Positions 9,583-16,599 of a DNA stretch of 64,000 nucleotides are shown here, piece after piece. The stretch's first letter is position 1. Every line of letters starts with the position of its first letter. The DNA is from Hymenobacter sp. CRA2 (GTDB lineage Bacteria > Bacteroidota > Bacteroidia > Cytophagales > Hymenobacteraceae): positions 248,001-312,000 of the forward strand of contig NZ_MVBC01000003.1 in the NCBI RefSeq assembly GCF_002007105.1. The letters run 5' to 3'. The notes beneath the pieces were generated by a model that saw only the letters and a program-made list of their open reading frames with translations, did not search any database and was not told the DNA's origin. A program made the position numbers and the translations under genes.

Positions 9583-10089
9583 ATGACCCTGGATGAACTC
9601 AACCATCTCGACCGGCCGGCTCTAGCCGAGGCGCTGCGCAAGTGCTGCGGCGCCTCGGCCTGGGTGACGCAGATGCTCGCCGTGTTTCCGGTAGCCGACC
9701 GCGACACCCTCCTTGGGCAGGCCGATACCATCTGGGACGGCCTGACGGAAGCCGACTGGCGCGAGGCTTTCACGCACCATCCCAAAATCGGCGACCTGAA
9801 CGCGCTGAAGGAAAAATTCGCCAGCACCAGCACCTGGGCCGCCGGCGAGCAAGGCGCGGTGCGCCAGGCCTCAGAGGAAACGCTGCAGGCCCTGGCCGCC
9901 GGCAACGAGGCCTACGAGCAGAAATTCGGCTACATTTTCATCGTCTGCGCCACCGGCAAGTCGGCCGAGGAAATGCTCACGCTGCTGCAAACCCGGCTGC
10001 CCCACCCGTCGGAGCAGGAAATCCGCGTGGCGGCCGATGAGCAGCGCAAAATCACCCGTATTCGGCTTGAAAAGCTCCTGACGCCATGA
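9583..10089 (+). CDS. uraD: OHCU decarboxylase
   Basis: A 168-residue all-helical enzyme that decarboxylates 2-oxo-4-hydroxy-4-carboxy-5-ureidoimidazoline to (S)-allantoin. The signature HHPKIGD (residues 65-71) holds the catalytic His66, and FGYIFIVCATGKSAEEML is the conserved C-terminal segment. I chose the ATG at 9583 because it begins MTLDELN as in the family; an in-frame ATG at 9502 would lie inside the repeat element. The stop overlaps the start of uraH by 4 bases. Confidence 0.93.
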   Translation: MTLDELNHLDRPALAEALRKCCGASAWVTQMLAVFPVADRDTLLGQADTIWDGLTEADWREAFTHHPKIGDLNALKEKFASTSTWAAGEQGAVRQASEETLQALAAGNEAYEQKFGYIFIVCATGKSAEEMLTLLQTRLPHPSEQEIRVAADEQRKITRIRLEKLLTP

Positions 10090-10427
10090 GTCAGCTTACC
10101 ACCCACATCCTCGATACCACCAAGGGCCGCCCTGCCGCCGATGTAACGGTGGTGCTCTACAGCCCGCTGCCCGGCGACGGGTGGCTGGAAATCACCCGCG
10201 GCGTGACCAACCGCGACGGCCGCATTCCGGACCTGCTCTCACCCACCATGCGCCTGCCGGTGGGCATCTACAAGCTCAAGTTCTTCACCCAGGAGTACTT
10301 CGACCGCGCCGCTACCACGACGTTTTACCCCTTCGTGGAAATCGTTTTCACCGTCTCCGATGCCTCGCACTACCATGTGCCGCTGCTGCTGAACGCCTAT
10401 GGCTACAGCACCTACCGGGGTAGCTGA
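10086..10427 (+). CDS. uraH: 5-hydroxyisourate hydrolase
   Basis: A 113-residue transthyretin-like protein that hydrolyses 5-hydroxyisourate, the product of PuuD, to OHCU, the UraD substrate. It starts THILDTTKGRPA, keeps the second motif GIYKLKFFT, and ends in the signature YRGS tetrapeptide. Its ATG overlaps the uraD stop (ATGA), so the two consecutive enzymes are translationally coupled. Confidence 0.95.
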   Translation: MSQLTTHILDTTKGRPAADVTVVLYSPLPGDGWLEITRGVTNRDGRIPDLLSPTMRLPVGIYKLKFFTQEYFDRAATTTFYPFVEIVFTVSDASHYHVPLLLNAYGYSTYRGS

Positions 10428-10485
10428 GCGAGCAGCTGTTAAACGTGATATTGGCCGCTCTAGCGCGTCATGTTGCGCAAAAAAG

Positions 10486-10658
10486 CCCGTCCTGTCGAGC
10501 GCAACCGAGACATCTCGCGGGCTGATGCCCGATAGTAAACGGACTCATTCAACGAGAAGAATACTATCGAGCGAGATGTCTCGACTGCGCTCGACATGAC
10601 GACCTTTCTCAAGTCGTGCAACGACGCACGCGTCGCGGTTGCGCTCGACATGACGACC
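10486..10658. repeat. GAGATGTCTCG inverted-repeat element, copy 2, with extra half copy
   Basis: A full element (arms near 10486-10518 and 10571-10603) is followed by a partial arm at 10628-10658 that repeats GCGCTCGACATGACGACC. The inner segment is the reverse complement of the loop of copy 1, with an insertion. It fills most of the 275-bp gap between uraH and the DUF6986 gene; nothing else is seen there. Confidence 0.8.
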
Positions 10659-10702
10659 ATTCCAGCCCCTAATTCCCAGCTTCTAGCTTCTTCCCACTTC
10701 CC

Positions 10703-12139
10703 ATGCACCTCAGCTTACCCGAATCCGATAAAAATCAGCTGCTGGAGCAGCTCGGCGCTGCCAACCGCGAGTTTCAGCAAGTGTATCCCGGCGACCGGCC
10801 CGACCGTCAGCCCGTGCACACCGTGTACGGCGGGGCCAACCTCTTCAAGGCCGATACCTGCCAGCGCATGGGCGACATTGCCCTCAACAGCCTGCAGACC
10901 TACGCCTCAAACTTCGCCGAGCTGGCGCGCGTGCTCCGGCTGGAGGGTCACGAGCACCTGCCCACGCTGGCCACCGACGTGGCCGACCTCACCGCCCGCC
11001 TTGATGCCATGAGCGAGGCCGAGCGCAAGAAGGAGCACGCCTGGCTGGCGTATTCGGTCTACAACAAAGTCATCCGCAAGCTGCAGACCGAAGCCGTGGA
11101 AGACTTCCGCATCGACTTTGAGGATGGCTTCGGCAACCGCCCCGACGACGAGGAGGACGCCACCGCCGTGCAGGCGGCCAAGGAGCTGGCCAAGGGCATG
11201 ACGCAGGGCACCATTTCGCCCTTTATCGGCATTCGCATCAAGCCCTTCACCGAGGATTTGAAGCAGCGCGGCGTGCGCACCCTGGATATTTTCCTGACCA
11301 CGCTGCTGGCCGAAACCGGTGGCAAGCTGCCCGACAATTTCGTGGTGATGCTGCCCAAGGTGACCATTCCTGAGCAGATGACGACCATGGTGCGCCTCTT
11401 CGAGCTACTGGAACAGGCCAACGGCCTGCCCGCCGGCTCGCTGCGCATGGAAACTATGGTGGAAGCCACCCAGATCATCATGGACGACGAGGGGCGCAAC
11501 CCGCTCATGCGCATCATCCGCGCCAGCGAGGGCCGCTGCATCGCGGCGCACTTCGGCACCTACGATTACACGGCCTCGGCCGGCATCACGGCCCGGTACC
11601 AGACCATGGCGCACCCCGTCTGCGACTTTGCCCACCACATGACCAAGGTGGCGCTGGGCGGCACCGGCATTTTCCTTTCCGACGGGGCTACCAACGTCAT
11701 GCCCATCGGCCCGCACCGCGGCGACAACCTGAGCTATGAGCAGCTGCGCGAAAACCGCGAATCGGTGCACAACGCCTGGCGCCAGGGCTTTGCGCACACC
11801 ACCCACTCGCTCATCAACGGCCTTTACCAGGGCTGGGACCTGAACCCGGCCCAGCTGCCGATGCGCTACGCAGCCACCTACACCTTCTTCCTCAGCTCTT
11901 ACTCCGACGCGCTGCACCGCCTCAAAACCTTCGTGGAGCGGGCTGCCATTTCTACCCTCACCGGCGACATTTTCGACGACGCAGCCACCGGACAGGGCCT
12001 GCTGAACTTCTTCCTGCGCGCCCTGAACTGCGGCGCCATCACCGAGGAAGAGGTGCTAGCTACGGGCCTGACCACCGACGAAATTCAGTCGCGCTCCTTC
12101 TACCGCATCCTGCAGGGTCGACGGCAGCAACCGGCGTAA
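10703..12139 (+). CDS. DUF6986 aldolase-like protein of the purine locus
   Basis: A 478-residue protein resembling the HpcH/HpaI aldolase - citrate lyase beta - malate synthase barrel superfamily. Motifs that fit are DFEDGFGNRPDDEED (about 140), PFIGIRIKPF (about 175), MLPKVT, LRMETMVEATQ and HFGTYDYTASAGI. Members of this family recur beside allantoin genes in several phyla (recollection, not searched). The precise reaction is unknown to me; use of glyoxylate or cleavage of ureidoglycolate are inferences from position. It is separated from uraH by repeats and followed by a 13-bp stem hairpin. Confidence 0.75.
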   Translation: MHLSLPESDKNQLLEQLGAANREFQQVYPGDRPDRQPVHTVYGGANLFKADTCQRMGDIALNSLQTYASNFAELARVLRLEGHEHLPTLATDVADLTARLDAMSEAERKKEHAWLAYSVYNKVIRKLQTEAVEDFRIDFEDGFGNRPDDEEDATAVQAAKELAKGMTQGTISPFIGIRIKPFTEDLKQRGVRTLDIFLTTLLAETGGKLPDNFVVMLPKVTIPEQMTTMVRLFELLEQANGLPAGSLRMETMVEATQIIMDDEGRNPLMRIIRASEGRCIAAHFGTYDYTASAGITARYQTMAHPVCDFAHHMTKVALGGTGIFLSDGATNVMPIGPHRGDNLSYEQLRENRESVHNAWRQGFAHTTHSLINGLYQGWDLNPAQLPMRYAATYTFFLSSYSDALHRLKTFVERAAISTLTGDIFDDAATGQGLLNFFLRALNCGAITEEEVLATGLTTDEIQSRSFYRILQGRRQQPA

Positions 12140-12149
12140 GATATCCGAA

Positions 12150-12180
12150 AACGTCGTGCCGCGTGCGGCACGACGTTCTT
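12150..12180 (+). terminator. Putative terminator after the purine operon
   Basis: A perfect 13-bp stem (AACGTCGTGCCGC and its complement, 12150-12162 and 12165-12177) with a 2-base loop is followed by CTTATATT. The weak T-run makes intrinsic termination plausible rather than certain. Confidence 0.5.
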
Positions 12181-12208
12181 ATATTCAGCTGCTTCCCGTC
12201 TCTTTCCC

Positions 12209-12760
12209 ATGATCCGCAGAATCAAAGTGCTGGCCAGCGGCGACTCCGTGCTGGCCATCGGCCGGACCAAAAAGTCCTTGCGCCGGGATATGTACTGGCT
12301 GGGCGCAGCGCTGCTGCTGGCGGCAGTGTGCCTGGCGGTGGAAGTTGGGGCGCTCTTGAGCGACGCGGCACCGGATTACCTCAGCGTCGGCGCCGTGGCC
12401 CTGGGCGCAGCCGTGCTGCTGCTGCTGCTAGCGTTGCTGCGGCGCCTACGTCGGCAGCTGCTGGCTCGCGACCAGATCATCTTCGATCGGGCGCAGGCGC
12501 TGGTACGGCGCAACGACGAGCCTCCGTTCTGCTCTTTCGAGGAAATCAGCCGCGTGGTGCTCGAAGCCCAGCACGACCCCGACGACCATTTTCGCGGCTA
12601 CCTGCTCTACCTCGCCACGCCCGCCAAGGGCCGCCTGGTCATCGGCGAAGGGCTGGCCAAGGCGAAGGACCTGGCCGTGGGGCGCTTTATTGCCGAATTT
12701 ACGGGCAAGCCGCTGGAGCGCCGCGGCGAGCTGGCCGCCGATGCCAACTGCCACCCTTAG
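12209..12760 (+). CDS. Hypothetical membrane protein with two helices
   Basis: A 183-residue protein with a short basic N-terminal segment, a pair of hydrophobic helices (about residues 28-50 and 58-80) and a charged cytoplasmic-type domain of about 100 residues. I recognise no family. Codon use and GC content match the neighbours, and the reading frame is preferred over an overlapping longer one because it encodes coherent hydrophobic helices. Confidence 0.65.
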   Translation: MIRRIKVLASGDSVLAIGRTKKSLRRDMYWLGAALLLAAVCLAVEVGALLSDAAPDYLSVGAVALGAAVLLLLLALLRRLRRQLLARDQIIFDRAQALVRRNDEPPFCSFEEISRVVLEAQHDPDDHFRGYLLYLATPAKGRLVIGEGLAKAKDLAVGRFIAEFTGKPLERRGELAADANCHP

Positions 12761-13074
12761 TGCGTTTGCGCCGATGTTCAGCATCATTGGCAAGTACAAA
12801 TCATTTTATCAGTAAGCAATACGCAACCAACGGCTTACGCACCAGTCATTCAGCAAATAACGTTATATAGAAACCTTTGCCTTGAGCATCCGCTTATGGG
12901 GCAATGCCACGCTACTTCCCGGTCAAGGTACCGCCAGCAGTTTACCAGATTAGCTACCCCGATACCGCCGAAGAGCAGCCGTTGAGTTGCGCGCTGGTCC
13001 GAACTAAATCCCATAGTGTAGTTTTACGTACCAGAACAGCTGTTACCCGCCGGCAGAATACAATTTCCGACCTA
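12761..13074. other. Intergenic stretch without gene
   Basis: These 314 bases between the membrane-protein gene and the TPR gene are relatively AT-rich. An open frame runs back from the TPR gene to 12904, but its extra 57 residues lack any resemblance to a signal peptide. I see no hairpin or repeat; it probably carries the TPR gene promoter. Confidence 0.4.
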
Positions 13075-14352
13075 ATGAAGCGCCTACTCTGTCTTTTGCC
13101 CGGCAACCGTATCTGGCTTGTGCTCTGCTGTTGGCTGGCGACGAGCGGGGCTATGGCCCAGACGGCAGACACGACGCGCAAAGCCCGGCCCATCCGCAAC
13201 ATCGACCTGGAAAACGTGGACGTGGCCCCCGACGCGGTGGATACCAAGGGCTGGCTGCTGCTCAACCAGGACATTGCCCTGGAGCTGGACGGGGCCGTAC
13301 AGAACCTCTACAACTTCAAGTACGACCGGGCCGAAAAGCAATTCCGCTCCCTGCGCCGCCGCTACCCCAACCACCCCATGCCCTACTTCCTGATGGGCCT
13401 GAGCACGTGGTGGAAAATCGTGCCGACGAACTGGCAGAGCAAGCTCTACGACAAGCCCTTTCAGGCGTACATGGACACGGCCATCACCAAGGCCGAAGCC
13501 TTGTACGAGAAAGATAACAAGAACTACGAGGCCTGCTTTTTCCTGGCCGCCTCCTACGGCTTTGCCGGCCGCCTGCAGGCTGAGCGCAAAAACTGGCCTA
13601 AAGCCACTATCAGCGCCAAGCGCGCCCTGAAGTACCTGGAGCTGAGCCAGGAAGCCAACGGCCTGAGCCCGGAATTCCTCTTTGGGCAGGCGCTGTTCAA
13701 CTACTACGCCGTCTGGATTCCAGACAACTACCCCATCCTCAAGCCCGTGCTGCTGCTCTTTCCCAAGGGCGACAAGCAGCTCGGCATTCAGCAGCTGCGC
13801 ACCGTGGCCGACAACGGCATCTACGTGGGGCCGGAGGCGAAAGTGTTTCTGATGCGCATCCTCAACAACGAGGAAAACAACCCCACGCTGGCCATGCCCA
13901 TTGCGCGCAACCTGGCCACCAAGTACCCCGACAACGGCTACTTCCAGCGCTTCTACGCCCTGCTCTGCTTCAACGAGGGCGACTTCCGCGAGTGTGAGCA
14001 AACCAGCCGCGACATCCTCGACAAGCTCAACCGTGGCTTGCCCGGCTACGAAGGTATCAGCGGGCGCTACGCCACCTATTTCCTGGGCTGGCTGATGCAG
14101 AACAAGTACAAGGACATGGTCAAGGCCAAGGACTACTACCAGCGCTGCATCGTGTTTGCCGAAAGCACCAGCGACACCAAGGGCGGCTACTACCTCTACG
14201 CCAACCTGAACCTGGCCCGCCTCGCCGACAAGGAAAACAACGTGAGGGACGCCCGCCGCTACTACGAGGAAGTGGCCAACATAGCGCCCCACAAGTCAGT
14301 TAATTACACCGAGGCCAAGAATTACCTGAAGGCGCACAAGGTGAAGAAATAA
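13075..14352 (+). CDS. Secreted tetratricopeptide-repeat protein
   Basis: A 425-residue protein. I chose the ATG at 13075 because it yields a clear signal peptide (residues 1-27 ending AMAQ); a longer in-frame start at 12904 would bury it. The mature part is helical with TPR-like pairs, for example about 75-115 (FKYDRAEKQFRSLRRRYP) and 320-400 (NLARLADKENNVRDARRYYEEV). It likely acts in the periplasm as a scaffold; the partner is not evident from neighbours. A strong hairpin terminator follows. Confidence 0.8.
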   Translation: MKRLLCLLPGNRIWLVLCCWLATSGAMAQTADTTRKARPIRNIDLENVDVAPDAVDTKGWLLLNQDIALELDGAVQNLYNFKYDRAEKQFRSLRRRYPNHPMPYFLMGLSTWWKIVPTNWQSKLYDKPFQAYMDTAITKAEALYEKDNKNYEACFFLAASYGFAGRLQAERKNWPKATISAKRALKYLELSQEANGLSPEFLFGQALFNYYAVWIPDNYPILKPVLLLFPKGDKQLGIQQLRTVADNGIYVGPEAKVFLMRILNNEENNPTLAMPIARNLATKYPDNGYFQRFYALLCFNEGDFRECEQTSRDILDKLNRGLPGYEGISGRYATYFLGWLMQNKYKDMVKAKDYYQRCIVFAESTSDTKGGYYLYANLNLARLADKENNVRDARRYYEEVANIAPHKSVNYTEAKNYLKAHKVKK

Positions 14353-14376
14353 CCACCGGCAGCCGACATTGTAAAT

Positions 14377-14428
14377 CCCATCGGGCCCTTAGCCAGCACT
14401 GACTAAGGGCCCGATGGGTTTGTTCTTT
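14377..14428 (+). terminator. Intrinsic terminator of the TPR gene
   Basis: A 15-bp perfect stem (CCCATCGGGCCCTTA and complement) with a 12-base loop is followed by TTTGTTCTTTG, 25 bases after the TPR stop codon. Confidence 0.8.
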
Positions 14429-14589
14429 GTATCTAGCAGATTCTCGACAGGGGTAGCGCAGGTTTTAGCCTGCGTTTATTTGAACGTAAGTGGATTAAAT
14501 AGTGCGTAGCATCAACATTCAGAATTATCTATAGTATAAATCAATTGTCTATCATTTAGAACGTGTTGGGGAATTGGCGTAAGGTGCTG

Positions 14590-14892
14590 TCAACCTCCGC
14601 TCAGCACGCTCAGACCAACTCCGATGAACAACAGCAGTAGTGCAACAAAGTAGCCCGCACCAGCATACGCGGCCCACTTGTGCAGCTCGGACACCGCCCG
14701 CTTGCGGTAATTCCTTACCGCAACGGTACCCATGACAACCGGGGCCACGAGCACCTGAAATAGCGCCAGCAGGGAGGCTTGCCCGGACCATTCGTCGCCT
14801 AAGGCTATTCCTATAAGAACCAGTAACCCACCGTAGATAATAACCAACGTTAGCCAACTCAGCGCTGGTACACTGGTAATTCGGTCAGCCAT
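14590..14892 (-). CDS. Small membrane protein inside the IS5 element
   Basis: A 100-residue protein with three predicted helices (about 12-32, 38-60 and 74-97) and a short basic loop (RNYRKRAV) between the second and third. I recognise no family. It lies between the left inverted repeat and the transposase gene, pointing away from it, with 88 bp between the two starts. It may be a passenger gene carried by the element, or a host gene next to an old insertion end that only looks like a terminal repeat. Confidence 0.6.
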   Translation of the reverse strand: MADRITSVPALSWLTLVIIYGGLLVLIGIALGDEWSGQASLLALFQVLVAPVVMGTVAVRNYRKRAVSELHKWAAYAGAGYFVALLLLFIGVGLSVLSGG

Positions 14893-14980
14893 AACGGAGA
14901 GCGTATTGAGGAATGGAGCAGATGGTAAACAGAAACGAGCCAGTAAGTTGGGGCGGGAGTTCCTAGGCTTCCGGCCCCGT

Positions 14981-15742
14981 ATGGTTGAGTGCTTTCAACC
15001 CCTTACTGACTCGCAGTGGCAAGGTATGATTCCGCTGCTGCCGCTGCAACGCAAACGGCGCTTGTGCCTGCGCCAAGTCGTCAACGCCCTACTGTACGTA
15101 TGCCGCACGGGCTGCCAATGGCGCAGCTTGCCGGCGGTATTTCCGAAGTGGACGGCGGTGTATTACTACTACCGGCGCTGGCAGCAGGACGGCACGCTGC
15201 CGCGCCTGAACCGCTGCTTGATGCAGGCTGAGCGTGTGCGCGAAGGACGGGCTCCGACGCCGGCCGTGCTCTGCCTGGACAGTCAAAGCGTGAAGCTGGC
15301 CCCGCGCATCTGCGAAGCCCGCGGGCTGGACGCGCACAAACGCGTGAACGGGCGCAAGCGGCGGCAGCTGGTCGACACGCAAGGGCGCGTGTGGGCCTGC
15401 CGCAGCCACGCGGCGCACCAGCACGACGGGCACGGCGCGGCCCCGTTGCTGCTCGAACGCCGCCACTGGGGCCCGCGCCTGCGCGCCGTGGTCACTGACC
15501 AAGCCTACCGCGGCCGTTTCGCCGAGGGGCTGCTGGCGCGCGGCCTGCGCCACGAGCTGGCCAGCCGCCCGCCGTCGGCCCGCGGGTTTGTGCCCGTGGC
15601 CCAGCGCTGGGTCGTCGAGCGTACGTTCGCCTGGCTCAACTGCTTCCGCCGCCTAGTGGTCGACTACGAGCACCTGCCCGAAAGCCACGCCGCGTGGATC
15701 CTCTGGGCCAACATCACGCGCTGCCTAAATCGAATCACCTAA
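14981..15742 (+). CDS. IS5-family transposase
   Basis: A 253-residue DDE transposase in one open frame. The N-terminal DUF4096-like part (LTDSQWQGMIPLLP, then RQVVNALLYVCRTGCQWRSL) is typical, and candidate catalytic residues are Asp in CLDSQSVKL, Asp in VVTDQAYRG and Glu in RWVVERTFAWLNCFRRL. I took the ATG at 14981 because it matches the usual IS5 start; an in-frame ATG at 14906 is possible. The frame is intact, so the element may be active. Confidence 0.9.
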   Translation: MVECFQPLTDSQWQGMIPLLPLQRKRRLCLRQVVNALLYVCRTGCQWRSLPAVFPKWTAVYYYYRRWQQDGTLPRLNRCLMQAERVREGRAPTPAVLCLDSQSVKLAPRICEARGLDAHKRVNGRKRRQLVDTQGRVWACRSHAAHQHDGHGAAPLLLERRHWGPRLRAVVTDQAYRGRFAEGLLARGLRHELASRPPSARGFVPVAQRWVVERTFAWLNCFRRLVVDYEHLPESHAAWILWANITRCLNRIT

Positions 15743-15778
15743 TTCCCCAACACGCTCTTAACCCTCTCAGGTAGTGGC

Positions 15779-16240
15779 TCAGATAGGCTGACGAGTGCGG
15801 TTGTAGTCGTGCAAGAACAGGTTGATGCAGGCGTCGAGCAGCTTTACGGAGCGGGAGAAGGACAAGGATTTGCGCACCAGTCGGCCGAGGCGTGCGCGCA
15901 AGGTGGCGTTGAACCGCTCGATGTGGATAGTTGTGCCGCGGCACGCGGCCGGCAAGTGCTGACGCCACGGAATGACGCCGGTGTAGGCCTCCCATAAATC
16001 CGTGTAGCACCAAGCCCGTCGGTACTCGGGTGGCAGCCGGCGCCAGAGCTTGCGGGCCGTGCGCCGGCTGCGGCAGCCCAGCGCGTAGGCCACGACCTGG
16101 CGCGTGCGGCGGCATAACGCCAGCCAGAGCCACACCTTGCGGCTACGGCGGCCGACGAAGGTGCACAGCTCGTCCAGCTCCAGCCCGTCAACGGGCCGCG
16201 CCGGCGCCAGCGTCTGAGCTAGCGGCGGCAGTTGCTGGGC
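15779..16240 (-). CDS. insB: IS1 transposase catalytic part (InsB)
   Basis: The frame open from the A8 run onward encodes the IS1 catalytic domain: LELDELCTFVGRRSRKVWLW with the first Asp, CYTDLWEAY with the second, and IERFNATLRARLGRLVRKS with the Glu. It has no obvious start before an internal ATG at 16135, so it should be made as a fusion with InsA. Relative to insA it lies in the +1 (equivalently -2) frame, whereas classical IS1 uses -1. Confidence 0.85.
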   Translation of the reverse strand, partial: AQQLPPLAQTLAPARPVDGLELDELCTFVGRRSRKVWLWLALCRRTRQVVAYALGCRSRRTARKLWRRLPPEYRRAWCYTDLWEAYTGVIPWRQHLPAACRGTTIHIERFNATLRARLGRLVRKSLSFSRSVKLLDACINLFLHDYNRTRQPI

Positions 16241-16484
16241 TTTTTTTTAGCCACGCCGTCACCGTTTGCCGCGACACGCCGAAGATGCGTGTCAGCCCCC
16301 GCAGACTCGTGCGTTCTTGGTAGGCGCGCAGGATTTCGGCTTTGCGCGCCTCCGAGTACGCCCCGTGGCCTGGCGCCGAGCGGCTGCTCCGCCCACACGC
16401 CCGGCAGTGGTAGCGTTGCTTGCCATTGCGCGCCAACCCATTCTTGCGCAGCGCTGAAGCGCCGCAGTACGAACATGCTTCCAT
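16188..16484 (-). CDS. insA: IS1 InsA-like DNA-binding protein
   Basis: A 98-residue protein with a zinc-ribbon start (CSYCG and CRACG) and a helix-turn-helix (about residues 60-80, TRIFGVSRQTVTAWLKK), the usual IS1 InsA layout that binds the terminal repeats. Its frame crosses a run of eight adenines (minus strand, 16248-16241) encoding Leu-Lys-Lys-Ser and then continues 17 codons to a stop in its own frame. Confidence 0.88.
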   Translation of the reverse strand: MEACSYCGASALRKNGLARNGKQRYHCRACGRSSRSAPGHGAYSEARKAEILRAYQERTSLRGLTRIFGVSRQTVTAWLKKSPATAAASSDAGAGAAR

Positions 16485-16540
16485 GTTCTACTATACGGGC
16501 TTCAGCCCACCTGAGCCACTACCAAAAAAATATTAGTAAT

Positions 16541-16577
16541 GAAAAAGCCCCACTGGCAAACTGCCAGCGGGGCTTTT
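16541..16577 (-). terminator. Terminator of clpB
   Basis: A hairpin with AAAAGCCCC...GGGGCTTTT arms and an inner GGCA/TGCC stem lies 23 bp beyond the clpB stop. It is symmetric enough to work in both directions and lies directly beside the IS1 end. Confidence 0.8.
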
Positions 16578-16599
16578 ACTTTCAAATCAACTAACCGAA

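Larger units (their letters stand above)
14559..15757 (+). mobile_element. IS5-family insertion sequence, about 1199 bp
   Basis: Terminal inverted repeats of about 19 bp (left 14559-14577, GAACGTGTTGGGGAATTGG; right 15739-15757, 17 of 19 identical) flank the element, and TTA occurs directly outside both ends (14556-14558 and 15758-15760), as expected for a 3-bp target duplication in the IS427/IS1031 branch. It holds a transposase gene and, unusually, a divergent small membrane-protein gene in its left 330 bp. Boundaries are read by eye. Confidence 0.75.
15770..16523 (-). mobile_element. IS1-family insertion sequence, about 754 bp
   Basis: Terminal inverted repeats begin GGTAGTGGCTCAG at 15770 and, in reverse complement, at 16523 (21 of 24 bases match). 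The size is close to classical IS1. The 9 bases outside the ends (ACCCTCTCA and AAAAAAATA) differ, so no target duplication remains, which suggests a later rearrangement or a one-sided event. Its left end is 12 bp from the IS5 right end. Confidence 0.85.

Noticed and set aside
12163-12870. A 235-residue frame overlapping the two-helix membrane protein gene
   Set aside because: Its product is Ala/Arg/Gly-rich without domains; the alternative frame has coherent hydrophobic helices.
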